Assembly: GCF_001485495.1 (NCBI RefSeq)
Contig: NZ_BCNF01000091.1
Location: 1-37,706, forward strand
From: Gordonia desulfuricans NBRC 100010
Lineage (GTDB): Bacteria; Actinomycetota; Actinomycetes; Mycobacteriales; Mycobacteriaceae
Length of the DNA: 37,706 nt
Reading direction: 5' to 3'
Numbering within the stretch: the stretch's first letter is position 1; each line of letters opens with the position of its first letter. Shown here one piece after another: positions 19,215 to 28,295 of this stretch. A program made the position numbers and the translations under genes. The notes below the pieces were generated by a model that saw only the letters and a program-made list of their open reading frames with translations, did not search any database and was not told where the DNA came from.

Positions 19215-21659
19215 TCAGCTCCGTTCCGCTCGCTCGATGAGCGCGCGAAGTCTGCTCGGCGTCACCGGGATGGTGGTGATGTCGATGGGAAGGTCCTCGA
19301 GCGCATTCTCGATCGCTGCGACGATGGCCGACGCCGCTCCGATGGTCCCGCATTCACCCACGCCCTTGAATCCGCCGGGCACGGAACCGGCTGGGGTCTC
19401 GATGTGCCGGGTGGCGATTCGTGGCACATCGGCGGCACTGGGCACCAGATAGCCGAAGAGCCCATCGACCTCCGGAACACCTTCGCCGTCGTAGGTGATC
19501 TCCTCGTAGAGCGCCCCGCCGATACCTTGGACCGCACCACCGTGCACCTGACCGTCGACCAACATCGGATTGATGACGGTGCCGCAGTCGTGTGCCACGA
19601 GATAGTTCAGAACCATCGACTTGCCGGTGTCGCGATCGACCTCGATCATGGCCACCGAGCATCCGTTGGAGAATGCCACGTTTTCCGGTTCGAACACCTT
19701 GCGGCCCTCAAGAACTGGAGACTCGTCCTCGGGGAGCTTGCCCAGGAGCCGACGGTAGGACGCGTCCCCGATCTGCTTCATGGACACCGACCGGCTCGGC
19801 GCGCCGACCACCGACACCACCCCATCGCGAACCTGCAGATCTCGAGGATCGGCCTCGAGCATCGCACCAGCCACTCGAATGATCTTCTCCCGCAGTATTT
19901 CCGAGGCGGCCGCCGTGGTGGCGCCACCGATGGCGGCGCCGCGGCTGGCACCCGTTCCGTATCCGGTGTACGGACACGAATCGGTATCGCCCTGTACGAC
20001 GGTGACGGTCTCCAGTGGCACGCCGAGGGTCTGGGCGGCCACCTGCGCGAGGGCCGTCTCCAAGCCCTGACCCATGCCGATCTGCCCGGTGTAGACAGTC
20101 ACGCCTCCGCTGGAATCCATCCGCACGATCTCTTCGTCGAAGGTCGCATGCTGCAGCCCGGCGGCATTCATGATCCGTGAGGGTCCGAATGCGGTGATCT
20201 CCACGTGGAATCCATAGCCGATGCCGACGGATCTACCGTGCGCACGGGCCTGCTCAACCTGCTCGCGCCAGCCGAGCTCCTCCACCGCGTTCTCGGCCTG
20301 TGCCAGGCAACCGAGGTAGTCGCCGCTGTCGAAGAGAAAGACCTGACTCAGATAAGGGAACTCCCGGATCAGGTTGAGCCTGCGGATCTCGTTGGCCGGC
20401 TTGTTGATCTTTCGCGCAAGCGCCTCGATCAGTCGCTCGTGTGCGAAACACCCCTTGGGTTGTCCCCACCCGCGATAGGAGCCGTACGGCGGCCGGTTGG
20501 TGAGCACTGCTTTCAAGGTGACCGAGGCGTTGGGGATATCGTAGGGACCGGTCATGATCGCCGTCGCCGCCCACGCCGGACCAACCCCGACCGTTCCCAG
20601 CACGGCACCGAGGAGCTGATACACGGTGCCGCGGAGACCGAGGATCTTGCCGTCCTTGGTCGCGGCCATCTCGACGTCGAGGCGTTGGTTGCGCGAATGC
20701 ACCGTGGCGACGAAACTCTCGAGTCGGTCCTCGATGAGCTTCACCGGCCGTCCACACGCCCGGGAGAGCAAGGCCGCGATGATGTCCTCGCCGTAGAAGT
20801 CGAATTTGTTGCCGAACCCGCCGCCCAGACGGGGTACCCGAACACGGATCTTGTCGACCGGGATGCCCAGGACGTCGCCGAGCAGATCACGGGCGAGGTT
20901 GGGGGCCTGTGACCCCATCCAGATGTCGAGTTCGTCGGTGAACGGATCCCAGGTCGCCACAGTGCCGCGGGTCTCCAGTGGGGTACCCATCTGTCGGCCG
21001 TAGTCGAGTGTCGTGCGAACCACCACATCGGCGTTGTCGAAGGCCGCCTCGACGTCTCCCTTGGGCACGGTGGTCACGCCGGAGATGTTGTCATGCCCCT
21101 CCCAGACCTGAGGACCGTCGGGATCGAGTGCGACGTCGATCCCGGTGACGGCCGGGAGTTGCTCGTAGTCGACGGTGATGAGTTCGAGTGCGTCCTCGGC
21201 GACGTAGCGGTCGATGGCCGCCACCGCGGCCACCGGCTGCCCGACCCACCGGACGCCGTCTGTCGCCATGGCGTAGTGCTCGGGAATGAACTGACCCGGG
21301 ATCATCTGCCAGATGACCGGCTGCTGTTGACAGCGCGCGAGCACGTCGGCACCGGTGATGACCGCGTACACACCCGGTAGTGCGACGGCGGCACTGGTAT
21401 CGATGCCGAGGATACGCGCGGCCGGGTGTGGGCTGCGCAGCACCGCTGCGTGCACCATGCCGGGAACAACGATGTCGTCGATGTACTGCGTTCTACCCGT
21501 GAGGATCTTGGGGTCCTCGGTCCGCAAGACCCGTGCGCCTATGAGCGTGTCGGCGCTCGGCGCATCCGGGCCCGACGCCGGCAGATTCGACTGGGGCGGA
21601 TCGTCGGCCGCGACCGCGACCTTGGATTGACGGAGTGGCTCTGAAACGTTGTCGAGCAT
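19215..21659 (-). CDS. Molybdenum hydroxylase large (Moco) subunit, non-CODH type
   Basis: An 814-residue xanthine-oxidase-family catalytic subunit that hydroxylates a substrate carbon with water-derived oxygen. Visible are GGGFGNK (279-285), the active-site loop SYRGWGQPKG (394-403) and the catalytic-base motif GVGECG with E769. The Cys-containing loop of form I CO dehydrogenase (AYxCSFR) is absent. The loop also differs from the AYRGAGR of form II enzymes, so substrate is probably an N-heterocycle or aldehyde rather than CO. The product is expected to be a cytoplasmic heterohexamer with the next two genes. The first 35 residues are an extra low-complexity extension. Start ATG 21659 lies 124 bp after the regulator gene's stop. 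Confidence 0.95.
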   Translation of the reverse strand: MLDNVSEPLRQSKVAVAADDPPQSNLPASGPDAPSADTLIGARVLRTEDPKILTGRTQYIDDIVVPGMVHAAVLRSPHPAARILGIDTSAAVALPGVYAVITGADVLARCQQQPVIWQMIPGQFIPEHYAMATDGVRWVGQPVAAVAAIDRYVAEDALELITVDYEQLPAVTGIDVALDPDGPQVWEGHDNISGVTTVPKGDVEAAFDNADVVVRTTLDYGRQMGTPLETRGTVATWDPFTDELDIWMGSQAPNLARDLLGDVLGIPVDKIRVRVPRLGGGFGNKFDFYGEDIIAALLSRACGRPVKLIEDRLESFVATVHSRNQRLDVEMAATKDGKILGLRGTVYQLLGAVLGTVGVGPAWAATAIMTGPYDIPNASVTLKAVLTNRPPYGSYRGWGQPKGCFAHERLIEALARKINKPANEIRRLNLIREFPYLSQVFLFDSGDYLGCLAQAENAVEELGWREQVEQARAHGRSVGIGYGFHVEITAFGPSRIMNAAGLQHATFDEEIVRMDSSGGVTVYTGQIGMGQGLETALAQVAAQTLGVPLETVTVVQGDTDSCPYTGYGTGASRGAAIGGATTAAASEILREKIIRVAGAMLEADPRDLQVRDGVVSVVGAPSRSVSMKQIGDASYRRLLGKLPEDESPVLEGRKVFEPENVAFSNGCSVAMIEVDRDTGKSMVLNYLVAHDCGTVINPMLVDGQVHGGAVQGIGGALYEEITYDGEGVPEVDGLFGYLVPSAADVPRIATRHIETPAGSVPGGFKGVGECGTIGAASAIVAAIENALEDLPIDITTIPVTPSRLRALIERAERS

Positions 21660-21783
21660 CGTAGCTGTACCGCCTTGACAGAGAGGTGGGCTGTGATCCC
21701 AGTCTGCCGAGGTGACCTGTGCAATCCATCTACGATTCGAACGAAGCCTGGGCCTCGGTTCGGTTGTTGCTCACCAACAGTTT

Positions 21784-23457
21784 TCACCCGAAGTCGGCGA
21801 TAATTCCGTTGCGCGGGTGAATCTGACCGACCTCGACACCGAGGAAGCGAGTGTGTAATTCGGCGACCAGACGGACGTCGGGATCGGAAAAGTCCAATCC
21901 GGTCATCTCCTGGATGCGGCCGATGCGGTACTTGAGGGTATTACGGTGCACGAAAAGACGTTTCGCGGCCGCGGTGAGGTCACAGTTGCACTCGAGGTAG
22001 ATCCGCAGCGTGGCGAGGTAATCACTGCCCCGCTCGCGGTCGCAATGCACCAGCCGCTCCACACCGCCGCGCAGCATGTGCGGGCGGGAGGCGAAGATCT
22101 CGGCCAACTCGGCGATGACTGTCTGCGGCACCGAGTCCTCATGGCAGATGATGCGGTCGTCGGATCGAGTGGAGGGCAGTGCGAGCAGACGATCTATCGA
22201 CGCCTTCGCTGCGGTGAGATCTCGCAAGGTGTCCAACTCTTCCCCGATCGCCGCGCGCAAGGCGACTCTCAACTGCCTGTCACTGCGTCCGATGATGTCG
22301 GCTGCCCATTGCCTGGCACGCTCCAGACCGCTGGAGTCGGGGTGGGGATAGAGAACGTAGACGACCGACCCGGCATGGGTGACCGCCGATCTCGGTGCAA
22401 GCGCCTTGAAGTGAAGCGATACCAGCGATTCCACGGTCAGTAGGCTCAGCTGATCGTCGCCGTCCGATACATCCTTCGCGAAGGCGATCAACCGGTATCG
22501 GCCGTCAATCGGCACGCCGAGACGACCGGCCAGCGCTTGCGGCAGCCCTCGACCGGAGATCGATCCCTGCAAGGCATCAGACTTCAGCCGTCGGGCGATA
22601 TCGGCGTTGACCCGCTCGTTGAGGATCTGAATCGCGGCGACCCGCGCGATCTCGATGAGCATGTCCTCCGCCGAATCACTGAGTCCCTGGGCCGGTGACG
22701 ACACCCACAGATAGCCGAGGATCTCGCTGCCGGCCTTGATGGCGATGACCAGACGATCGGTTCCGGAATCGGGGCTGACCTTCACCGGACGTGCACTTTG
22801 GCGTATCCGTGGTAGCAGCCCGGTGGTCTCACACCACTCGAGGAAGTCCGCCGGTGGCCGACGGTGCAGAATCGACTGCCGCCGAATGTCATCGATAGGG
22901 CCGTCGAGATTGGAGAACGCGAGCACCTGGAAGTTCTCGTCGTCGAGGATGACGGGGCCCTCGAGCATCGCCGCGGCGGCGTTCGCCAACGCGAACAGGT
23001 CTCCGTAGGGAACCCCGTTCGTATCGAGCGGCGACATCGGGCGCGCGCCGATGGCGGTCTTGACCAAGGTGTAGATCTGATCCCAGGACATCCGGCTGTC
23101 CAGCGCGATCGCCGTACACCGTGCGCGCTCGGCATCGGCCGTCAGATCGGCGCGGTCGGCCTCGGTAGCCGTCTTGCACACCACCGCAGCACAGCGCGAC
23201 TCTGCGATGGTCTGCATGAGTGCACGCAATGCTGTGGTTCCTGGTTGCACACCCACCGCCAAGACAAGGTCGCCCTCGAACAACTCACCCGCCGCGTCGG
23301 CATCCCAGATCATCACGCCGCAGACGCCGCGGCCGTCGGTGGGCGCCTCGACGTGCACCACGTCGAAATACTCACCACCGACCGAGGCGAGGAGTCGCTC
23401 GAGCGTGGGTGACGCCAGGCTGTCGACACCGGCGATGTTCTGTTCGGGAAACGCCAT
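21784..23457 (-). CDS. PucR-family transcriptional regulator
   Basis: A 557-residue regulator with an N-terminal PucR ligand domain (about 20-140), a GGDEF-like middle (about 270-420) and a C-terminal PucR-type helix-turn-helix (about 485-545, with AAAKRLFVHRNTLKYRIGRI). Family members sense purine or other nitrogenous metabolites and control their catabolic genes, usually as activators. It is encoded within the series it probably controls, between the hydrolase genes and the molybdenum hydroxylase genes. It starts 55 bp after the M20 gene's stop, preceded by an AAGGAGG ribosome site. Ligand unknown. Confidence 0.9.
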   Translation of the reverse strand: MAFPEQNIAGVDSLASPTLERLLASVGGEYFDVVHVEAPTDGRGVCGVMIWDADAAGELFEGDLVLAVGVQPGTTALRALMQTIAESRCAAVVCKTATEADRADLTADAERARCTAIALDSRMSWDQIYTLVKTAIGARPMSPLDTNGVPYGDLFALANAAAAMLEGPVILDDENFQVLAFSNLDGPIDDIRRQSILHRRPPADFLEWCETTGLLPRIRQSARPVKVSPDSGTDRLVIAIKAGSEILGYLWVSSPAQGLSDSAEDMLIEIARVAAIQILNERVNADIARRLKSDALQGSISGRGLPQALAGRLGVPIDGRYRLIAFAKDVSDGDDQLSLLTVESLVSLHFKALAPRSAVTHAGSVVYVLYPHPDSSGLERARQWAADIIGRSDRQLRVALRAAIGEELDTLRDLTAAKASIDRLLALPSTRSDDRIICHEDSVPQTVIAELAEIFASRPHMLRGGVERLVHCDRERGSDYLATLRIYLECNCDLTAAAKRLFVHRNTLKYRIGRIQEMTGLDFSDPDVRLVAELHTRFLGVEVGQIHPRNGIIADFG

Positions 23458-23512
23458 GATACCTCCTTGAAAAGGGCAGAGCCCATGTCAGAAGGTATCC
23501 ACGCCTTGTGGC

Positions 23513-24757
23513 CTAGGTGTGGTGCAGATGTTTCGAAGCTGTAAAGCAACTGTAGATGCGCGCCATCACAGCCGTTGCGGACACAAGGTCTTCGACCTCC
23601 ACATACTCGTCTACCACATGGGCCAGCGACAGATCCCCGGGTCCGAAAACCACAGTGGGAATTCCCAATTGATTTCGCATGAATCGGGCATCGGTGGTGA
23701 ACGGAAGACCTGTGAACGTCGGCGTGACACCCAGCACAGACGCTGCCGCATCGGCGACGAGACCGACGAATTCGTTGTCCGGTGAGATCTCCGACGGCTC
23801 GCAGTAGGTGGTCACCTCGATGTCGTAGTCGTCAGTACTCACACCCGCGGTGGCGATGCCGCGCCGCAGCCCGTCGAGCAGGGATTCGGCCGTGTCACCG
23901 GGGACCGCCCGCCGATCGACCTCCAGCACGCAACGTTCGGCGACCACGTTCGGACCGATGCCGCCGTTGATCATGCCGACATTGCAGGTGGTGCGCCCCA
24001 GTAGCGGATGCTCGGCACTGCCGGCGAAGGTTCGTCCATGCAGGACATCGGTGATGTGGGCGGCCGCGACGATTGCACTCCTGCCTCGGGAAGGCTCGCT
24101 GCCGTGCGCTGGGATCCCGTGGGTGGTGATGCGCGCGAACATCAGACCTCGCTCTGCGATACACAGCATCAGGCTGGTCGGCTCGGGCACGATTGCGGCA
24201 TCGGCGTGAATCAGCTGTTGATCGAGCAGATATGCGGTCCCGTGGCGGCCACCGAGCTCTTCGTCTGCCACGAAGTGGAAGGTGATATCGCACGGAAGTT
24301 CGATACCCACCTGGCGGCAGTGTATGAGCGCTGCGATCGAGGCGGCAACCCCGCCCTTCATATCGGTGGCTCCGCGCCCGTAGAGGCGCCCGTCGACCAC
24401 CTCGGCACCCCACGGGTCGTGCCGCCACCGCGAGGGATCGGCGGGCACCGTATCGATGTGACCGTTGACCAATAGCACCGGCTTCCGGTCGGAGCCGCCG
24501 ACGCCAGAATCGCTTGCCGTAGAGGCAATCACACTGGCGCGACCAGCGCCGTCCTCGATGATCTCCGGATCGAGGCCGAGCCGGTCGAGGACGCCGCACA
24601 GGTGCTCGGCCACCGCTCGCTCATGTCCTGGCGGGTTGGTCGATGCTATGCGCACGAGGTCTCGGGTGAGACCGAGGACTGTCGTCACGTCCACAGCGCC
24701 GACGTCTACCGTGCCGACGCCGTTGTCCCCGGCGCTGCCGTTCATCCTGTGGGTCAT
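23513..24757 (-). CDS. M20-family zinc amidohydrolase (ArgE/DapE-like)
   Basis: A 414-residue cytoplasmic di-zinc hydrolase. Metal and catalytic residues are visible: H100 and D102 in NGHIDTVP, D132 in GATDMKGG, catalytic E166 with metal ligand E167 in ADEELGG, E192 in PEPT and a C-terminal His in SLAHVVDE. The family removes N-acyl, N-formyl or N-carbamoyl groups from amino-acid-like molecules (ArgE, DapE, allantoate or beta-ureidopropionate hydrolases). In this cluster it would hydrolyse an amide formed after ring opening; the exact substrate is not readable. Its ATG at 24757 overlaps the upstream DUF1028 stop in ATGA, so the two are likely co-translated. Confidence 0.88.
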   Translation of the reverse strand: MTHRMNGSAGDNGVGTVDVGAVDVTTVLGLTRDLVRIASTNPPGHERAVAEHLCGVLDRLGLDPEIIEDGAGRASVIASTASDSGVGGSDRKPVLLVNGHIDTVPADPSRWRHDPWGAEVVDGRLYGRGATDMKGGVAASIAALIHCRQVGIELPCDITFHFVADEELGGRHGTAYLLDQQLIHADAAIVPEPTSLMLCIAERGLMFARITTHGIPAHGSEPSRGRSAIVAAAHITDVLHGRTFAGSAEHPLLGRTTCNVGMINGGIGPNVVAERCVLEVDRRAVPGDTAESLLDGLRRGIATAGVSTDDYDIEVTTYCEPSEISPDNEFVGLVADAAASVLGVTPTFTGLPFTTDARFMRNQLGIPTVVFGPGDLSLAHVVDEYVEVEDLVSATAVMARIYSCFTASKHLHHT

Positions 24758-25665
24758 CGCAGCGCCGCCAGTTCCTCCGACGTCAAGAACCCCGCCGCGG
24801 ACACCCGACCGAGGAAGACCTCGAGATCCGGGTTGAGCTCGATCGCCCGCGCAAGGTCTGCTCGGCCACGTTCGAGTCGTCCGGCACGGGCCGCGAGCAC
24901 TCCGGACCAGAACAGCGGTTCGGCGCTGGGCGCGAGAACCTCTGCCGCCCTGGCCAGATCGGTCAACGCGGTGTCGAGATCACCAGGGGCCGGTTCGCGG
25001 TAGGGGCCGACCATCAGACCGGGCGCGAACATCGTCGACGACACCGAATCGAAAGCTCTACGCAGTCGAAGAAGTCGGCGAAGCTCCTCGATCGGGTCCG
25101 GGTGGTCGTCGACCCGCAGATCGACGACCACGCGTTCCCAAGGCCGGTTGCCGTCGTCGACGTCGACCACCACCAACGACGCTCCTTGACTGCCCCGGAG
25201 ATCTCCACCGGCAGCCTCGGCGGCCGCCATCGCTGCCATGACTCGATCGGCGAGATCGCCGTCGCAAGAATGGAATGCAGCGACCATCGCCGGCAGCACG
25301 TCGGCAGAGCGGAGCATGTTGCCCTGCACGGCGAGCGGACCGTCGACGATGCTGCCCGCCGCCTCGATACACGACTGTCCGGTCCACGACGCGGCATCTC
25401 CGGTGACCCCGAGCATCGCGACCTGACGAACCCCTGGCGCATCGTCGAGGGCCAGCAACTCCTCCAGAACTGTCTGCGCAGGTGCGTGCGGCAAGCGGGC
25501 CAGACCCTGGACACCATAAGTCCCGTTGACGAATGCCTGGGTCGCGATGACCCCGACACCCGCGCGTGCGAGGGTCACCGAAGCGCCCGGCGCGAAGAAG
25601 TGGGATTCGCAGGCGACCGCGAGCTGCCCGGCTCGGTCATCACGCGCGACGATTGAATAGGTCAC
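24754..25665 (-). CDS. DUF1028-family putative Ntn hydrolase
   Basis: A 303-residue protein. The first about 210 residues match DUF1028, an Ntn-hydrolase-like family of unknown activity. It begins with the family's MTYSIVARD opening, followed by the AGVGVIATQAFVNGTYG and GDLRGSQGASLVVV segments. The last about 80 residues form a helical, TPR-like extension. Ntn hydrolases cleave amide bonds with an N-terminal Thr, Ser or Cys; here T2 or S4 is the candidate, by inference. It is coupled to the M20 amidohydrolase by a 4-bp overlap and follows the alpha/beta hydrolase by 16 bp. This suggests consecutive C-N cleavage steps. Confidence 0.85.
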   Translation of the reverse strand: MTYSIVARDDRAGQLAVACESHFFAPGASVTLARAGVGVIATQAFVNGTYGVQGLARLPHAPAQTVLEELLALDDAPGVRQVAMLGVTGDAASWTGQSCIEAAGSIVDGPLAVQGNMLRSADVLPAMVAAFHSCDGDLADRVMAAMAAAEAAGGDLRGSQGASLVVVDVDDGNRPWERVVVDLRVDDHPDPIEELRRLLRLRRAFDSVSSTMFAPGLMVGPYREPAPGDLDTALTDLARAAEVLAPSAEPLFWSGVLAARAGRLERGRADLARAIELNPDLEVFLGRVSAAGFLTSEELAALR

Positions 25666-25681
25666 AACAGCTCTTCCCTGC

Positions 25682-26503
25682 TCAGGGTAGGTCCACGAGT
25701 GTGGACTCGACGATGGCGGCTACACGATGAGGAACTTCGAGCATTGGCAGGTGGCCAACGCCGTCGAGGACACGAACCGCCGCAGCCGTCGTTCCCAGGG
25801 CCTCGGCCATGTCCCGAGCCATTGCGGGCGGACACGTGGGGTCGGCGGCGCCGACGACAACCGTCACCGGCGGCAGCACACCGGCGGCGCGTAGCCCTTC
25901 GGCCACCGGACGAGCATCGGCCCGGCCGAAGGTCGTCTCGATGTTGGCAACCACGGTTTCCACCGAACGCCCCTCTGCGGCGAACTGTGTCAGCCGCTCT
26001 GCACTGCCGGGCGCGGCCTGCGGACCGAGGATCTCGCCACCGTGCCGATCGAACCACTCGCGCACGCCCAGTTCCCGCAGCGCTGCGGTCATCTCGGCGA
26101 GGTCGGCGGCGCCGACACCCAGATGCAACGTGGCACCGAACAGGCCGATGCTGGCCACCCGCTCCGGTGCTGCAGCGGTGAACTCCACCGACACCGCTCC
26201 GCCGATGGACCCACCGAGCAGGTGCACACGGTCGAGACCGAGATGGTCGGCCACGGCCCGGGCATCGGCGGCGAAATCCGACGGGTATCGCTGCTCGCCC
26301 TCGGCGGAGCGCCCGTGTCCGCGATAGTCGACAGCGATGACCCTGCGTGACAGCGAACCCACCGAATCCGACCAGATCCCCGCGGCGGTGTTCACCGGAT
26401 GCAGACACAGCACCGGGGCCAACCCCTCGTCGCCGGTCCACTCGAGATACGACACCTCACCCGCAGGTCCCCGAACATGGCCTCGCACAACATCAGTCGT
26501 CAT
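25682..26503 (-). CDS. Alpha/beta-fold hydrolase
   Basis: A 273-residue serine hydrolase. Nucleophile S99 sits in the elbow GGSIGG, the acid is the Asp of GAADPTCP and the base is the His of GVGHLPML. The oxyanion segment near LHPVNTAAG is also present. The overall pattern resembles 3-oxoadipate enol-lactonases and related C-C/ester hydrolases, so it could open a lactone or cleave an ester, thioester or carbamate intermediate. ATG 26503 is chosen because GAGGAG lies 10 nt upstream; an in-frame GTG at 26521 would add six residues. It sits 16 bp before the DUF1028 gene. Confidence 0.88.
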   Translation of the reverse strand: MTTDVVRGHVRGPAGEVSYLEWTGDEGLAPVLCLHPVNTAAGIWSDSVGSLSRRVIAVDYRGHGRSAEGEQRYPSDFAADARAVADHLGLDRVHLLGGSIGGAVSVEFTAAAPERVASIGLFGATLHLGVGAADLAEMTAALRELGVREWFDRHGGEILGPQAAPGSAERLTQFAAEGRSVETVVANIETTFGRADARPVAEGLRAAGVLPPVTVVVGAADPTCPPAMARDMAEALGTTAAAVRVLDGVGHLPMLEVPHRVAAIVESTLVDLP

Positions 26504-26563
26504 CGCACACGTGCTCCTCACTACTCGCGGACACAGCCGCCCGAACGATACTCGGAAAGTGTG

Positions 26564-27058
26564 TCAGGACTCCTGCGGAAAACGAGGGGTCTCCGGCGGT
26601 GCGATCGGAGAGGCATGGAAGTGCCAGATCTTCCACTCCGGGTTCCCCTTACCGTCGTCGCGGCGGTAGACCTCGGTCACCCGGAACACCGTTGGCTCCT
26701 CGTCGACCTTCATCAGTCCGGTGGAACCGGTGCCCGACACCAGTGCGCTCCAGATGGTGGTCAGATAACCGAGGTTGCCCTCGACGTGGATCACGGGCTC
26801 TTCCACGAGCTTCATGTCCTCGAGGTTGAAACCGATGGAGTGCAGGCCCTCCCAGAGCTTCACCTTCTCGTCGACACTGGTGTAAGTGTGTCCATTGAGG
26901 TTGAACTGCAGGTAGCCCGGGTTGGCGAAGTTCGGGTACATCTTCTCGATGACCAGATCATTGTTGGAATCCAGCCAGGACAGGTGGACCGCCTTGATCG
27001 CGGCAACATCCTTTTCGTCATTGACCGGAACGGATACGGTGGTCGAAGCGACACTCAT
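26564..27058 (-). CDS. SnoaL/NTF2-like cone-fold protein
   Basis: A 164-residue protein with the aromatic-rich pattern of SnoaL/NTF2-like proteins (for example EWKIWHFHASP near the C-terminus and ESIGF/NLEDM-type segments in the middle). The fold forms a small hydrophobic pocket used for isomerisation, hydration or ligand binding. No specific catalytic dyad can be named from sequence. It follows the CoxE-like gene by 130 bp, the longest gap in the upper half of the series, where a 14-bp tandem repeat lies. It may therefore be the first gene of a separately regulated unit. Confidence 0.75.
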   Translation of the reverse strand: MSVASTTVSVPVNDEKDVAAIKAVHLSWLDSNNDLVIEKMYPNFANPGYLQFNLNGHTYTSVDEKVKLWEGLHSIGFNLEDMKLVEEPVIHVEGNLGYLTTIWSALVSGTGSTGLMKVDEEPTVFRVTEVYRRDDGKGNPEWKIWHFHASPIAPPETPRFPQES

Positions 27059-27075
27059 GTGAAGGTCATCCTTCT

Positions 27076-27103
27076 TACTCGTTGTGACGTACTCGTTGTG
27101 ACT
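27076..27103. repeat. Two tandem 14-bp repeats upstream of the SnoaL-like gene (candidate operator)
   Basis: TACTCGTTGTGACG (27076-27089) is directly followed by TACTCGTTGTGACT (27090-27103), 13 of 14 bases identical. On the coding strand this reads GTCACAACGAGTA twice, ending about 18 bp before the ATG at 27058. A direct repeat of this length with a one-and-a-third-turn period is typical of regulator binding. The PucR-type protein of the cluster is the obvious candidate, by inference. Confidence 0.5.
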
Positions 27104-27188
27104 CGGACCCCTTCATCATCGGAGATGCCGCACCGCAATCCAATGCACCACGACGACAAACCATCGACGACGAATTCTCCGTATTCGG

Positions 27189-28295
27189 TCAAGCGTGGGC
27201 CGGCATTCCCAGCCCGTCGAGGACGCGATCGGCAATAGTGATCAGCGAGTCTGCATGGTGAGCCGTCACCAGCCCATCGAGTAGCGGCGCGGCTGCGAGC
27301 ATGCTTCGCTGGAGGAGTTCGTAGGCATCGTCACCGAGAAGCGGGCTACACCAGACAATTCCGGTGGATCTGGCGCGTAGCTTGCGGAGTGCAGCGGCGA
27401 GGCGGTCGGGCGGGTCGGAGTCCAGCCCGTCACTGAACACCATGATCGAGGCCGCACGGAGGCAACGGTCGTGGAGTTGACGCGTTGACAGCTCGTCGAG
27501 ACAGGTGGCCAGTCGGGTACCGGAGCCGATTCCCTCACAGCGCTGCACGGCCCGGTCGATCGCCAAGTCGAGATCGCGACGTCGGAATTCCTCGGTCACC
27601 TCGGTGAGGGCAGTGCCAATGCAGAAGACCCGCACGACTGTGCCACCGAGACCCCGGGTGAGTGCGAATGCCAAGGCCAGCCACGGCCGCACGTAGGCGT
27701 CCATCGAATGGGAGCAGTCGATCAGCATGATCACGGGACGCCGACGTTCTCGTCTGCGGCGCAGGATCATCCGGTCGGGAAGTGATCCGGTGGCGATGGC
27801 GATGCGCATGACCGCCGCGAGATCGACTCCACCGCGCGTCGCGCCCCGCCACCGAGCCCGGCGCACCGCGATCCGACGACGGATGGCAGCGGCGATGATC
27901 GCCGGCACCTCGTCGCGATCGGCGTCGGCGAGTTCCCCGAAGTCCGTTGCGGAGTCGACCTTCTGCGCCGCTACCAGCGCCGTCTCCACATCACGTGCCT
28001 CGTCGCCCAGATCAGCGGCGGCGGCTCGGCGGTGAGGGTGGTCCGGCGAGGTATGGCCGGCCGATCGACTGTCGGGAACCGTACCGAAGTAGCTTCGGTA
28101 CGCCGTTTCGAAGGTCGCGAGATCCGCGGCAGAGGTGACCACGAGGAGCCGGGCGCACCAGTACAGCGACACCTCCCCGCTCACCAGCGCGCGATGGACA
28201 TCGATGACACGTCCCGTGCCGACCGCGATTCCCGCACCTCGCAACGCCCGAAAGAATCCGTGTATCGTATGCGATTGCCCGAGAGACTCATCCAT
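27189..28295 (-). CDS. CoxE-like VWA-domain protein
   Basis: A 368-residue protein of the CoxE/VWA group. A helical, Arg-rich N-terminal half is followed by a von Willebrand A domain whose metal-ion-dependent adhesion site reads DCSHS (193-197, DxSxS pattern), with FSDGLDS at 287-293. CoxE works with the MoxR ATPase CoxD in assembling the active site of CO dehydrogenase; relatives accompany other molybdenum hydroxylases. I start it at ATG 28295, which overlaps the CoxD-like stop by 8 nt. The upstream in-frame ATG at 28340 would overlap more. Confidence 0.85.
   Translation of the reverse strand: MDESLGQSHTIHGFFRALRGAGIAVGTGRVIDVHRALVSGEVSLYWCARLLVVTSAADLATFETAYRSYFGTVPDSRSAGHTSPDHPHRRAAAADLGDEARDVETALVAAQKVDSATDFGELADADRDEVPAIIAAAIRRRIAVRRARWRGATRGGVDLAAVMRIAIATGSLPDRMILRRRRERRRPVIMLIDCSHSMDAYVRPWLALAFALTRGLGGTVVRVFCIGTALTEVTEEFRRRDLDLAIDRAVQRCEGIGSGTRLATCLDELSTRQLHDRCLRAASIMVFSDGLDSDPPDRLAAALRKLRARSTGIVWCSPLLGDDAYELLQRSMLAAAPLLDGLVTAHHADSLITIADRVLDGLGMPAHA

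Noticed and set aside
18408..20180. 590-codon plus-strand frame across the FAD and large subunits
   Set aside because: Antisense shadow; both minus-strand subunits have intact motifs.
17869..21659. Carbon monoxide dehydrogenase
   Set aside because: The coxS-coxM-coxL-like gene set suggested it, but the AYxCSFR active-site loop is absent from the large subunit.
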